In this document: positions 19,201-28,050 of the stretch, one piece after another
How positions within the stretch are numbered: position 1 is the first letter of the stretch
How the letters are laid out: the number at the start of each line of letters is the position of its first letter
DNA from: an uncultured Clostridia bacterium
Lineage (GTDB): Bacteria > Bacillota > Clostridia > Oscillospirales > Butyricicoccaceae
Length of the DNA: 39,881 bases
Direction of reading: 5' to 3'
Assembly (NCBI GenBank): GCA_944375715.1
Contig: CALWAP010000016.1
Span: 1 to 39,881, forward strand
The notes under the pieces: generated by a model
Databases searched by the model: none
Seen by the model: the letters and a program-made list of their open reading frames with translations, nothing else
Told to the model about the DNA's origin: nothing
Made by a program: the position numbers and the translations under genes

Positions 19201-20379
19201 ATGCAATATCGGGTAAACAAGAAAAACGGCGACAGGCTTTCCGTTTTGGGATACGGCTGTATGCGTTTTACGAGAAACGGCGGTTTTATCGATCAGGAAA
19301 AGGCTGAAAAGGAGCTTCTTTATGCGTTGGAGCATGGGGTCAATTATTTTGATACGGCCTATATGTATCCCGGAAACGAAACGGCTGTCGGAAAGTTCCT
19401 CTCAAAGGGTTACAGGCAGCAAGTGTATTTAGCTACTAAACTGCCGCAGTATCTGGCCAAAAGCTATGAAGATTTTGACAGATTTTTTAACGAAGAGCTG
19501 AAAAGGCTCCAGACCTATTATATAGATTACTATCTTCTGCATATGCTGTCCGATTTTCATTCCTGGCAGAGGCTGCAGGAGCTGGGAATAGAAAAATGGA
19601 TCGATGGGAAGAAAAAAACGGGACAGATAAGAAATATCGGCTTTTCTTACCATGGCGGCAGCACGGGATTCATGGCAATTCTGGATGCTTATGATTTTGA
19701 TTTCTGTCAGATACAGTTTAATTACCTTGATGTAAATGCCCAGGCCGGGGAAAAGGGGGTCAAGTATGCCGCTTCCAAAGGCATGCCGGTCATAATAATG
19801 GAGCCTTTGCGCGGGGGGAGGCTTGTTCAGGGCCTGCCCAAGGCGGCCAGGGATTTTTGGCAAAATGCGGAGCCAAAAAGAAGCTGTGCCGAATGGGGGC
19901 TTCGTTGGGTATGGAATTATCCCGAGGTGACGGTCGTGCTTTCGGGCATGAATTCCATTGAACAGGTAAAAGAAAATGTTTCGGTGGCGTCCCAGCCTTT
20001 GGAGAACGCCATGAGTGAAAATGAGCTGGAACTTTTTGACCGGGCCCGCGCTATAATAAGGGCTAACACGAAGGTTCCGTGTACAGGATGCACTTATTGT
20101 ATGCCGTGCCCGGCAGGGGTCGATATACCCGTATGCTTCAATGCCCTCAATGTTAAGCAGTCAGACGGCTGGTTTAACGGTATGAGGGAGTATATTATGT
20201 GCACATCTTTTAAGACAAACCCCACCAATGCTTCGAAGTGCGTGAGGTGCGGGAGATGCGAAAAGCTCTGCCCACAGGGAATAAAAATAAGAGATCAGCT
20301 GGATACGGTAGTTAAGGAATTGGAAAACCCGCTGTATAAAATATTTATGAAGGCTGCCCGGATCGTCGGGAAGTTTTGA
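19201..20379 (+). CDS. Aldo/keto reductase with C-terminal 4Fe-4S ferredoxin domain
   Basis: The 392-residue protein joins an aldo/keto reductase barrel with a two-cluster ferredoxin tail. Catalytic residues fit D51, Y56, K80 and H114. The cysteine sets are C294, C297, C300, C303 and C347, C350, C353, C357, each able to hold a 4Fe-4S cluster. This Fe-S class is frequent in anaerobes; the substrate is unknown. The ATG at 19201 follows AGGAGG directly after the tyrS terminator. No promoter was clear between, so limited read-through or a hidden promoter is assumed. Confidence 0.9.
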   Translation: MQYRVNKKNGDRLSVLGYGCMRFTRNGGFIDQEKAEKELLYALEHGVNYFDTAYMYPGNETAVGKFLSKGYRQQVYLATKLPQYLAKSYEDFDRFFNEELKRLQTYYIDYYLLHMLSDFHSWQRLQELGIEKWIDGKKKTGQIRNIGFSYHGGSTGFMAILDAYDFDFCQIQFNYLDVNAQAGEKGVKYAASKGMPVIIMEPLRGGRLVQGLPKAARDFWQNAEPKRSCAEWGLRWVWNYPEVTVVLSGMNSIEQVKENVSVASQPLENAMSENELELFDRARAIIRANTKVPCTGCTYCMPCPAGVDIPVCFNALNVKQSDGWFNGMREYIMCTSFKTNPTNASKCVRCGRCEKLCPQGIKIRDQLDTVVKELENPLYKIFMKAARIVGKF

Positions 20380-20394
20380 CGGAAGGTGTTTGTA

Positions 20395-21423
20395 ATGCTT
20401 AAAACAAGTGATTTTTATTATGATCTGCCTCAGGAGCTTATAGCTCAGACACCCATCGCCCAGCGCGACCATTCGCGCCTTATGGTCATGGACCGCAAAA
20501 GTGGTGAGCTTTCCCACAGGCATTTTTACGATATAACAGATTATCTTAAAAAGGGCGACTGCCTTGTTATCAATGATACAAGGGTGCTGCCTGCAAGGCT
20601 GTACGGCATAAAAGAAGGCGGAGGGGCTCATGTAGAGGTTCTTCTTTTAAACAACCGCTCAGGCGACGATTGGGAATGTATAGTGTATCCGGGACGCAGG
20701 CTGAAGGAAGGGGCAGAGATAACTTTCGGCGAGGGAAAGCTCAAAGGCAGGATAATAAGCGTACTGCCTGATGGCAACAGGATAATTCGGTTTGAGTATG
20801 AAGGTATTTTTTTGGAGCTTTTGGAGGAAATCGGAACGATGCCCCTGCCGCCCTATATAACCGAGAGACTTGAGGACGGCGAGCGTTATCAGACGGTATA
20901 TTCGAAAATAAACGGGTCGGCGGCGGCGCCTACGGCCGGGCTGCATTTTACAAACGAGCTGCTTGACAAAATAAAGGATATGGGCGTGGATATAGTGCAT
21001 ATAACCCTGCATGTCGGCCTGGGCACATTCAGGCCCGTCAAGGAAGAAAATATCACCGATCATGTGATGCACACAGAAAATTATTTTGTTACCGAGGATG
21101 CGGCCCAGAGGATAAATAAAGCTAAAAGTTCGGGCGGCAGAGTAATTGCCGTCGGCACCACCTCTTGCAGGACCCTTGAAACAGTGGGTGATGAGCAGGG
21201 GATAGTGCACAGCGGCAGCGGCAGCACGGGCATATTTATCTATCCTGGCTACAGGTTCAAGGTCCTTGACGGCTTGATAACCAATTTTCATTTGCCAGAA
21301 AGCACACTTATAATGCTGGTATCGGCTTTCTCAGATAGGGAGAAGTTATTAAACGCATATAAGACCGCGGTTAACGAAAAGTATAGGTTTTTCAGCTTCG
21401 GCGATGCCATGCTGCTTATTTGA
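20395..21423 (+). CDS. queA: tRNA preQ1(34) S-adenosylmethionine ribosyltransferase-isomerase
   Basis: The 342-residue enzyme transfers the ribosyl group of SAM to preQ1 in tRNA, making epoxyqueuosine. Typical sequences are [12 protein letters not shown] at the start, [27 protein letters not shown] and [10 protein letters not shown] at the end. Start 20395 lies eight bases after GGAAGG. tgt, the preceding enzyme of the pathway, is nearby on the same strand with rmuC between. Confidence 0.97.
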   Translation: MLKTSDFYYDLPQELIAQTPIAQRDHSRLMVMDRKSGELSHRHFYDITDYLKKGDCLVINDTRVLPARLYGIKEGGGAHVEVLLLNNRSGDDWECIVYPGRRLKEGAEITFGEGKLKGRIISVLPDGNRIIRFEYEGIFLELLEEIGTMPLPPYITERLEDGERYQTVYSKINGSAAAPTAGLHFTNELLDKIKDMGVDIVHITLHVGLGTFRPVKEENITDHVMHTENYFVTEDAAQRINKAKSSGGRVIAVGTTSCRTLETVGDEQGIVHSGSGSTGIFIYPGYRFKVLDGLITNFHLPESTLIMLVSAFSDREKLLNAYKTAVNEKYRFFSFGDAMLLI

Positions 21424-21428
21424 CGCCT

Positions 21429-22610
21429 ATGGGAAATGAGATTATTTTGGCGTTGTCCGCATGCTCCAGCTTGACAGGGGCGGTTATTTCCGTCTGTCTC
21501 CTTGCCAGGACAGGTAAAATGTCCAAAAGGATAGAGGAGCTGGAGAAGAACAGCGCAGGAGAAACCTTTCTTGCAAGACAGGATCTGCTTGCAAAGACCG
21601 TAGAGGGGGGCATAAACGGAGTTCGAAGCGATATGTCGGCTTTTTCTATGCAGACAGATCAGAAGCTTGAGTTCTTAAGGCGGGGTATGGAAAGCGCCCT
21701 TACCTCTATAAGGAGAGAGAATGCCGTTCAGATATCGGAAATAAAGGAAACGGTCGACAAACGGCTTCAGGATTCCCTGGACAAAAAACTGACCGATTCC
21801 TTTGCTCAGGTCAGCGACAGGCTCCAGCAGGTTTATAAGGGTCTGGGAGAGATGCAGAGTCTTGCTTTGAGTGTAGGCGACTTAAAGCGCATACTTTCAA
21901 ATGTAAAGACGAGAGGGGTTTTGGGAGAGGTACAGCTGGGAGCGATCTTACAGGATATGCTTTCTCCCGAACAGTATGAACGCAATGTAGCGGTTAGAAA
22001 AGGCAGCCAGGCCAATGTGGAGTTTGCCGTAAAGCTGCCGGGCGGTGATAATGGGCCTGTTTGGCTGCCGATAGATTCCAAATTCCCCCTTGACTGTTAT
22101 GATAAGCTGATATCGGCATCTGACAAGGGGGACAGGGAGGGATACGAGCAGGCTTTACGGGAGCTTAAGGACAGGCTTAAAAGGTTTGCTAAAGATATCC
22201 GCGACAAGTATATATGCCCCCCGGAGAGCACAGATTTTGCCATAATGTTTCTGCCATCTGAGGGCCTTTATGCTGAGGCCGTAAGAGCAGGCATGGCTGA
22301 AACCCTGCAAAGGGAATATAAGGTGTCGATTGCCGGACCGACGACAATGGGAGCACTTTTGTCCAGCCTTCAGATGGGGTTTGATACCCTTGCCATACAA
22401 AAGAGATCCAATGAGGTTTGGCGTGTGCTGAGTGCCGTTAAAAATGAGTTTGACTCCTTTGCCGCTGTTTTGGACAGCACTCAGAAGCGTCTTTCCCAGG
22501 CAAATGATGAGCTTGACAAGCTGGTGGGGGTCAGAACGAGAAAAATACAGAATACTCTTAAAAGTGTCGGAAGGCTTTCTGAACGGGACGAGGAGGATTT
22601 GGATGTTTAA
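21429..22610 (+). CDS. rmuC: RmuC family protein
   Basis: The 393-residue protein has an N-terminal membrane helix (about residues 3-23), a coiled coil to about 130, and the RmuC nuclease-like domain. That domain carries G-V-L-G-E-V-Q-L-G-A-I-L, W-L-P-I-D-S-K-F-P-L-D and F-L-P-S-E-G-L-Y-A-E-A. RmuC limits recombination at inverted repeats in E. coli; its enzymatic activity is inferred. The start is not sure: ATG at 21429 or a TTG at 21420 that overlaps the queA stop, neither with a good SD. It overlaps tgt by eight bases. Confidence 0.92.
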   Translation: MGNEIILALSACSSLTGAVISVCLLARTGKMSKRIEELEKNSAGETFLARQDLLAKTVEGGINGVRSDMSAFSMQTDQKLEFLRRGMESALTSIRRENAVQISEIKETVDKRLQDSLDKKLTDSFAQVSDRLQQVYKGLGEMQSLALSVGDLKRILSNVKTRGVLGEVQLGAILQDMLSPEQYERNVAVRKGSQANVEFAVKLPGGDNGPVWLPIDSKFPLDCYDKLISASDKGDREGYEQALRELKDRLKRFAKDIRDKYICPPESTDFAIMFLPSEGLYAEAVRAGMAETLQREYKVSIAGPTTMGALLSSLQMGFDTLAIQKRSNEVWRVLSAVKNEFDSFAAVLDSTQKRLSQANDELDKLVGVRTRKIQNTLKSVGRLSERDEEDLDV

Positions 22611-23733
22611 TGCCATAAAGAGTCAGGGCCTGGCAAGGCTGGGAATATATACAACATCCCACGGGGAAATTGAAACTCCGGCATTTATGAATGTTGGGAC
22701 GCAGGCCGCCATTAAGGGTGCACTGTCTACCGAGGATCTGGAGCGTATTGGCTGCCAGGTGCTTTTATGCAATACATACCATCTGCATTTGAGACCGGGT
22801 GACAGCCTTGTCCATGATATGGGAGGAATACATGGTTTTGCTGTTTGGAACAGGCCTGTTTTGACAGACAGCGGAGGATTTCAGGTGTTTTCCCTGGCAA
22901 AGCTTAGGAATATAACCGAGGAAGGCGTGACCTTCAATGCACATACAGACGGGCACAGGTTGTTTATGGGGCCTGAGGAGAGCATGCGCATACAGTGGAA
23001 CCTGGGTTCGGATATTGCCATGGCCTTTGATGAGTGTATAGAAAACCCCTCTCCCTATGACTATGTGGAGCGTTCCTGCGCCCGCACTGTCAGATGGCTT
23101 GAAAGATGCAAAGCGGCGATGGAGGAACTTAAGAAAAGGGAAGATACCATAAATCCGCACCAGGATCTTTGGGGTATAAACCAGGGAGGGACATATCCCG
23201 ATATACGTACAGATCATATGAAAAGGATATCGGAGCTTGACCTTCCGGGTTATGCCATAGGTGGGCTGGCTGTCGGCGAGAGCACTGAAGTAATGTATGA
23301 TATAATTGAAAGGGTAACGCCGGAAATGCCTTTTGATAAGCCCAGATACTTAATGGGCGTGGGTACTCCCGTCAATATAATAGAAGCTGTTGCACGAGGC
23401 GTCGATATTTTTGACTGTGTTATGCCGGCCAGAAATGCACGGCACGGGCATATTTTCACATCCAAGGGGATAATAAATATGAATAACGCCAAATATGCCT
23501 CGGATGAAGGGCCTATTGACGAACAATGTTCATGTCCTGCGTGCAGGCGTTATTCAAGGGCATATATACGGCACCTTATGCGCTCCGGTGAAATGCTGGG
23601 AATGAGGCTGGCCGTAATGCACAACCTTTATTTTTACAATAATCTTATGGCAGAAATACGCCAGAGTCTTAAAGACGGGACCTTTGAAGAATTCAGAAAG
23701 GAAAAGACCGAAGTTTTGGCAAGAAGAATATGA
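22603..23733 (+). CDS. tgt: Queuine tRNA-ribosyltransferase
   Basis: The 376-residue enzyme exchanges guanine-34 for preQ1 in tRNAs for Asp, Asn, His and Tyr. Visible are T-D-S-G-G-F-Q-V-F-S, D-E-C-I-E-N-P and G-G-L-A-V-G-E-S. Then come D-C-V-M-P-A-R-N-A-R-H-G, with the catalytic aspartate region, and a zinc site C-S-C-P-A-C. AGGAGG is six bases before the ATG. The frame is open far upstream inside rmuC, but the SD and the usual N-terminus fix the start. Confidence 0.97.
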   Translation: MFNAIKSQGLARLGIYTTSHGEIETPAFMNVGTQAAIKGALSTEDLERIGCQVLLCNTYHLHLRPGDSLVHDMGGIHGFAVWNRPVLTDSGGFQVFSLAKLRNITEEGVTFNAHTDGHRLFMGPEESMRIQWNLGSDIAMAFDECIENPSPYDYVERSCARTVRWLERCKAAMEELKKREDTINPHQDLWGINQGGTYPDIRTDHMKRISELDLPGYAIGGLAVGESTEVMYDIIERVTPEMPFDKPRYLMGVGTPVNIIEAVARGVDIFDCVMPARNARHGHIFTSKGIINMNNAKYASDEGPIDEQCSCPACRRYSRAYIRHLMRSGEMLGMRLAVMHNLYFYNNLMAEIRQSLKDGTFEEFRKEKTEVLARRI

Positions 23734-23742
23734 AAAAACAGG

Positions 23743-23771
23743 TTGTATTTTCATGCGCCAGCATATATAAT
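23743..23771 (+). promoter_or_regulatory. Candidate promoter for yajC
   Basis: TATAAT at 23766-23771 is preceded after 17 bases by TTGTAT (23743-23748), a weak -35. It lies in the 71-base space between tgt and yajC, where no terminator is visible. Confidence 0.45.
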
Positions 23772-23804
23772 ATCTAATATATCTTATTCTTAGGAGGACA
23801 AGTA

Positions 23805-24107
23805 ATGGACAGCCTTGGAATTATCCTCTGGGTAGTTGTCATGGGAACGCTCTTTTATTTCATGGTTTACAGGCCCCAGAAGAAGCAGGAGAAGGCCGCA
23901 AGGATACTTCGCAACAGCCTCACTCCCGGTGATACCATTGAGACTATCGGCGGTTTTACGGGCCGCATTCTCAGTATCAGGGATGATGATGTCACTTTTG
24001 AAACGGGCGCCGACAGGACTAAGCTTGTTATAAAGAAGTGGGGCATCAGATACAGGACTCCTGCTGAAAACGCTTCTTCTGAAGCTTCCGAAAAGGAAGA
24101 GAAGTAA
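23805..24107 (+). CDS. yajC: Preprotein translocase subunit YajC
   Basis: The 100-residue protein has one N-terminal membrane helix (L-G-I-I-L-W-V-V-V-M-G-T-L-F-Y-F-M-V-Y) followed by the R-P-Q-K-K-Q-E-K motif and the small YajC domain with L-x-P-G-D-T-I-E-T-I-G-G-F-T-G. It accompanies SecDF at the Sec translocon. The SD is AGGAGG. secD and secF, which often follow, are not here. Confidence 0.95.
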   Translation: MDSLGIILWVVVMGTLFYFMVYRPQKKQEKAARILRNSLTPGDTIETIGGFTGRILSIRDDDVTFETGADRTKLVIKKWGIRYRTPAENASSEASEKEEK

Positions 24108-24120
24108 GGGTAATTATGTT

Positions 24121-24169
24121 TAAAACCTCCCGCATATATATCTGCAAAGGGTATATGAGGGAGGTTTTA
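24121..24169 (+). promoter_or_regulatory. Long hairpin burying the ribosome binding site of the next gene
   Basis: TAAAACCTCCC (24121-24131) pairs perfectly with GGGAGGTTTTA (24159-24169). An inner CATATA / TATATG pair (24133-24138 and 24152-24157) extends it across one mismatch. The right arm contains the GGGAGG SD of the gene starting at 24173, and its T-rich end resembles a terminator tail. It may end the yajC transcript, hide the SD, or both. Confidence 0.6.
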
Positions 24170-24172
24170 TTT

Positions 24173-24562
24173 ATGAAAAAACTGAATGAAAACGATGGCA
24201 AAAACCTTTTGAAAGAGATAAAAAGGACTTCTCTGGCATCTGCATGCGGCATAGCCGCCATGCTCTTGTCGGCACTGCTTTTTGCAGCTTTGATATATTA
24301 TGGTATTGTGCCCTTCAGGGCGGCAAAGCTGTGTGTTGCTTTTTGTTGTTTTTTGGGAGGTATAGTGGCCTCGTTGCTAAACGGGCCTAAGGGAAAGGTA
24401 ATGCTGTATGTTCCCGTAATGCTGTGGGAAATGCTGGCAATAATATATGTTGTCGGGCAGCTTATATTTAACGGTTTTTTTTCTTTGGAACAGGGCTTTT
24501 TGACAGTAGCCGCCATGTTTATAGGACTTACAGCGGGAGCTGTAGCCTCCAATCTGAGGTAG
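24173..24562 (+). CDS. TIGR04086-type small membrane protein
   Basis: The 129-residue protein has about four membrane helices, the first starting near residue 19 (A-C-G-I-A-A-M-L-L-S-A-L-L-F). It keeps G-G-I-V-A-S-L-L-N-G and ends with G-L-T-A-G-A-V-A-S-N-L-R. This matches a clostridial family of unknown function often found after yajC. The GGGAGG SD nine bases before ATG 24173 decides the start, though the SD lies in the stem of a hairpin. The N-terminal 15 residues are charged. No function can be assigned. Confidence 0.75.
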   Translation: MKKLNENDGKNLLKEIKRTSLASACGIAAMLLSALLFAALIYYGIVPFRAAKLCVAFCCFLGGIVASLLNGPKGKVMLYVPVMLWEMLAIIYVVGQLIFNGFFSLEQGFLTVAAMFIGLTAGAVASNLR

Positions 24563-24571
24563 GACTGCCAG

Positions 24572-25300
24572 ATGAGAATATATATTTTTAGACTCAAACA
24601 GCTGGCTTTTCTGCTCTTTTTGACTTTAAGCCTTATGTTGGGTATAATTATTTTAACGGTTTTGAGGATGAATGCACAAAATGCATTTGTAGGCGGATTT
24701 ATTTATCCTTCAGCTGTAATTGACCCGGGGCATGGCGGCATAGATGGCGGAGCAGTCAGTGCCTCAGGATTGGCAGAGGCTCCGGTAAATCTTGCCATAT
24801 CCTTTAAAACGCGTGATATACTGCGTTTTCTGGGCGTTGTATCGGTCATGACAAGAGAAGATGAAAATTCTCTTGATTATGATGAGAGTAATACCGTCAG
24901 CCAAAACAAATCTGCCGACCTTAAAGCTCGTCTGACGATATCCCAAAATCTGCCCGATTGTGATTTTCTGAGCATACATCTCAATAAGTTCGAACAGAGT
25001 GAGTATAAAGGGGCTCAGGTTTTTTATTCTTCAAATAACGAAGCTTCGTTTCTTTTGGCAGAGTGCCTGCAGCAAAGCATGCGCTTGGGGCTGGACCCTT
25101 CAAATGAGAGAAAGGCAAAGGAATCGCCCGATTCGGTTTATTTGATGAAGAATATAAGATCTCCTGCGGTAACGATAGAGTGTGGTTTTCTGTCCAACCC
25201 TTCCGAGGCTGAGCTTTTGGCAAGTGACAGGTATCAGACAAAAGTGGCGGCAGCTGTTTGCTGTGGGTACATAGATTATCTTGAAAAGAGTGATGACTGA
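24572..25300 (+). CDS. cwlD: N-acetylmuramoyl-L-alanine amidase CwlD (Amidase_3)
   Basis: The 242-residue protein has an N-terminal membrane or signal helix (about 8-30) and an Amidase_3 domain. V-I-D-P-G-H-G-G-I-D-G-G holds the first zinc histidine, S-I-H-L-N the second and T-I-E-C-G-F-L-S-N the catalytic glutamate. The size and sequence suit CwlD, which with PdaA makes muramic delta-lactam in the spore cortex. A germination role is inferred from family. The stop overlaps the region of the radA start, so the two are probably cotranscribed. Confidence 0.87.
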   Translation: MRIYIFRLKQLAFLLFLTLSLMLGIIILTVLRMNAQNAFVGGFIYPSAVIDPGHGGIDGGAVSASGLAEAPVNLAISFKTRDILRFLGVVSVMTREDENSLDYDESNTVSQNKSADLKARLTISQNLPDCDFLSIHLNKFEQSEYKGAQVFYSSNNEASFLLAECLQQSMRLGLDPSNERKAKESPDSVYLMKNIRSPAVTIECGFLSNPSEAELLASDRYQTKVAAAVCCGYIDYLEKSDD

Positions 25301-25301
25301 C

Positions 25302-26696
25302 ATGCCGGTCAAGAAAAAAACGGTTTTTGTGTGCAGTGAGTGCGGATACACCTCGGCCAAATGGATGGGGAAATGCCCATCCTGCGGCGAGTGGAATACC
25401 ATGGCCGAGGAGGTCATTCACCCTGAAACCCAGACAAAGGGCGTACTTTCGCGCCCGGAAGGCCGGGGCAGGACACCCATGCGCCTTTCGGAGGTGTCGG
25501 GCAGCGATGAGGCCAGGACCCATACAGGCATCGCCGAGCTGGACAGGGTTTTGGGAGGGGGAATAGTAAAGGGCTCTATGATACTTATCAGCGGGGAACC
25601 CGGTATAGGAAAGTCTACCCTCCTTTTGCAGGTCTGCCAGAGTATCTGCCGTGACAATACGGTGCTTTATGTCACAGGGGAAGAATCGCCCGCCCAGATA
25701 AAAATGAGGGCGGGAAGGCTGGGTATAGACAGCGATGGGCTTTATATAATGTCCGAAACCGATTTGGAGAATGTCCTTTTTCAGGCGGACAGGCTTTCGC
25801 CGCCTTTCATATTTATCGATTCCATCCAGACAATGTATGACCCTTCGAACCCATCGGCACCGGGAAGCATAACCCAGGTCAGAGAATGCACTATGAAGCT
25901 CATGCAGTATGCCAAGGAAGCAGGCATATCAGTACTCCTGGTTGGGCATATAAACAAAGATGGCAATATAGCCGGACCAAAGCTTTTGGAGCATATGGTC
26001 GATACGGTTCTTACATTTGAGGGAGAGCGGCATAATGCTTACAGGATGCTCAGAGCATCAAAGAACAGATTTGGGTCTACAAATGAGATAGGACTTTTTG
26101 AAATGACGGGCAGAGGCTTGGAGGATGTACCCAATCCCTCGGCCGCGCTGCTTTCGGGAAGGCCTGTTGATTCCAGCGGCAGCTGTGTCGTAGCCACCAT
26201 TGAAGGCACAAGGCCGATTCTGGCCGAGATACAGGGGCTTGTGACAAAATCGGCTTACGGTTCTGCCAGAAGGACATCGGCGGGGCTTGACTATAATAGG
26301 GCGGTTTTACTTTTGGCCATATTGGAAAAGCGCGCGGGCTTTATGATGGGCGCCTTTGATGCCTATATAAATGTTGTGGGGGGCATATCGCTTGACGAGC
26401 CGGCTGTTGATTTGGGAGTATTGCTGGCTGTGGCCTCGAGCTATCTAGAAAAGCCCGTTCGCCATGATTTGGCAGCTTTTGGAGAGGTCGGCCTTGCAGG
26501 AGAGGTAAGGGCGGTCAACAGTGTTTCCCAGAGGATAAGCGAACTTTTCAGGTTGGGATTTAAGTACTGCATCCTTCCAAGAGCTTCTGCCGATACATTG
26601 AAGGAGGTTCCTGAGGGGATAACGCTTATACCCGTATCAGATATTAAGGAAGCAATAAAAGCATGCTTTGATGCCGAGGGGAGAAAGGATCAATGA
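25302..26696 (+). CDS. radA: DNA repair protein RadA
   Basis: The 464-residue protein starts with a four-cysteine zinc finger (C11, C14, C25, C28), followed by a RecA-like ATPase with Walker A G-E-P-G-I-G-K-S-T. The RadA-specific K-N-R-F-G-S motif and a Lon-like C-terminal domain come next. It promotes branch migration in recombination. Two ATGs (25293 and 25302) are possible; I prefer 25302 because a GTGAT stretch lies seven bases before it and the family N-terminus is short. Its stop overlaps the next small gene (ATGA). Confidence 0.95.
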   Translation: MPVKKKTVFVCSECGYTSAKWMGKCPSCGEWNTMAEEVIHPETQTKGVLSRPEGRGRTPMRLSEVSGSDEARTHTGIAELDRVLGGGIVKGSMILISGEPGIGKSTLLLQVCQSICRDNTVLYVTGEESPAQIKMRAGRLGIDSDGLYIMSETDLENVLFQADRLSPPFIFIDSIQTMYDPSNPSAPGSITQVRECTMKLMQYAKEAGISVLLVGHINKDGNIAGPKLLEHMVDTVLTFEGERHNAYRMLRASKNRFGSTNEIGLFEMTGRGLEDVPNPSAALLSGRPVDSSGSCVVATIEGTRPILAEIQGLVTKSAYGSARRTSAGLDYNRAVLLLAILEKRAGFMMGAFDAYINVVGGISLDEPAVDLGVLLAVASSYLEKPVRHDLAAFGEVGLAGEVRAVNSVSQRISELFRLGFKYCILPRASADTLKEVPEGITLIPVSDIKEAIKACFDAEGRKDQ

Positions 26697-26959
26697 CTTC
26701 AAATCAAAGGAACAAGTTGGTCTGGGCAACAGTAATCGCCTATACATTATCCCACTTTTTGCTGTTTCAGACACGGCTGCAGGATTACGGAGGGCTCATT
26801 GTTGTTGGTATATGTGCGATTGTGATTTCTGTTATTTATATCAGGACCAATAAAACGATTACCAAATCTGAAAAGATATTTGAATGTATTTCGTCTGTTG
26901 TGATTTTTATTATAACAGTATATATGTTTTTTAGAGCATCTGAGCTTATCGGACAGTAA
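26693..26959 (+). CDS. Small membrane protein of unknown function
   Basis: The 88-residue protein has three hydrophobic segments: about 9-26, 33-49 (YGGLIVVGICAIVISVIYI) and 63-80 (ISSVVIFIITVYMFF). I do not recognise the family. It is likely real: its ATG overlaps the radA stop as ATGA, an AGAAAGGA SD lies a few bases upstream, and a terminator begins at its stop codon. It is therefore the last gene of the yajC-cwlD-radA group. Confidence 0.7.
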   Translation: MTSNQRNKLVWATVIAYTLSHFLLFQTRLQDYGGLIVVGICAIVISVIYIRTNKTITKSEKIFECISSVVIFIITVYMFFRASELIGQ

Positions 26960-26987
26960 AAGGCGGAAAGTTATTCCCGCCTTTTTT
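26958..26987 (+). terminator. Intrinsic terminator at the end of the radA group
   Basis: AAAAGGCGG pairs with CCGCCTTTT over a ten-base loop and is followed by more T. The left arm overlaps the stop codon of the 88-residue membrane protein. Confidence 0.85.
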
Positions 26988-27066
26988 ATTACATATATTG
27001 CACTTTCATTTTTGTGCTGCGAAATAATAATGTGTTTAAAAGCAAGCATAATATGTTTGTCTGGAG

Positions 27067-28050
27067 GTGCATGTCATAAAAAAAGTGGTTTTGGCAGCAG
27101 CGGCGATTTTTGCTGCGGGAATGGTTTATGCAGGAAATGAACGCCTGCAAAGTGATAATATAAACAAGGCCGAGTGGGTAGAGGTTGAGTATACCGGCAT
27201 AAATAATAGTATATCGGTGAAAGGAACAGTAATAGAACTGAACCGCAGGGAGCTCTTTCCTCAATATATGTCAAGGGTTACGGGGATATCGGTTAAAAAA
27301 GGGCAGAAGGTCAGCAAAGGAGACATATTGATGACTTTTGAGTTGGAAGCAGGCCAGGCGTTTGCATCGGCTTTTTATAACGACATACAAAACAGAGCAG
27401 ATGAGCTCAGCCAAGGCGTATTGTTCGAGCCTAATCTGCCCGTAAAGAATATTCAGGGGGAGAAATACCATATAATTAGTCCGATAAATGGGACTATCAT
27501 GGACATAGACTGCTCTTTGGGAGAGGTGTTGTCCGGAGCTTTCCCATGCATAGTCGTTTCGGATCTCACCGATCTGGCAGTGAGGGCTGGAGTAGGAGAG
27601 GATAAGATATCCGAAATCGAGTTGGGTATGAGCTGCCTTACAAAGGTGTCTTCTCTTTCGGATAAAAACTTCATCGGCAGGATAACCGAGATAGAGCCTT
27701 ATGCTTCCTCGGGGTCATTTTTTGACCAAAGCGGGGAAGTAGAAACCGATGTGACCATAAGCCTTTCAGGTTCGGTAACAGAGCTTAAGCCGGGGTATAC
27801 TGCTTCTACAACCGTTATGCTGGGAGAGGAGAAAAACAAAATAGTAATACCCTACGAATGTATAGGTCAGGACGATAATGGTGAGTATGCTTTTGTTGTC
27901 GACAGCAGAGGATATCTGGTAAGGGCACAAATAGAAACAGGCCGTGAGCTGGAAGATGGAACAGAAATTGTATCGGGGCTAACCCGGGGGGACATAGTTA
28001 TAATCGATCCTATCAAATATAAAGAAGGAGAAAGGGTGAAACTCAACTGA
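27067..28050 (+). CDS. Membrane-fusion (HlyD/RND-type) adaptor protein
   Basis: The protein has an N-terminal signal or anchor (V-V-L-A-A-A-A-I-F-A-A-G-M-V-Y-A). Adaptor features follow: lipoyl-like V-T-G-I-S-V-K-K-G-Q-K-V-S-K-G-D near 70 and I-S-P-I-N-G-T-I with G-E-V-L-S-G near 145-160. A beta-barrel with L-K-P-G-Y-T-A-S and a C-terminal V-S-G-L-T-R-G-D complete it. This resembles the MacA side of MacAB-like systems. The GTG at 27067 overlaps the GGAGG SD, which cannot serve it; ATA at 27076, eight bases after the SD, would give the sequence K-K-V-V-L, and GTG at 27085 is a third option. The substrate is unknown. Confidence 0.8.
   Translation: MHVIKKVVLAAAAIFAAGMVYAGNERLQSDNINKAEWVEVEYTGINNSISVKGTVIELNRRELFPQYMSRVTGISVKKGQKVSKGDILMTFELEAGQAFASAFYNDIQNRADELSQGVLFEPNLPVKNIQGEKYHIISPINGTIMDIDCSLGEVLSGAFPCIVVSDLTDLAVRAGVGEDKISEIELGMSCLTKVSSLSDKNFIGRITEIEPYASSGSFFDQSGEVETDVTISLSGSVTELKPGYTASTTVMLGEEKNKIVIPYECIGQDDNGEYAFVVDSRGYLVRAQIETGRELEDGTEIVSGLTRGDIVIIDPIKYKEGERVKLN

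Noticed and set aside
20659..21291. A 210-codon open frame opposite queA
   Set aside because: It is a shadow of queA: compositional bias of the antisense strand and no motifs.
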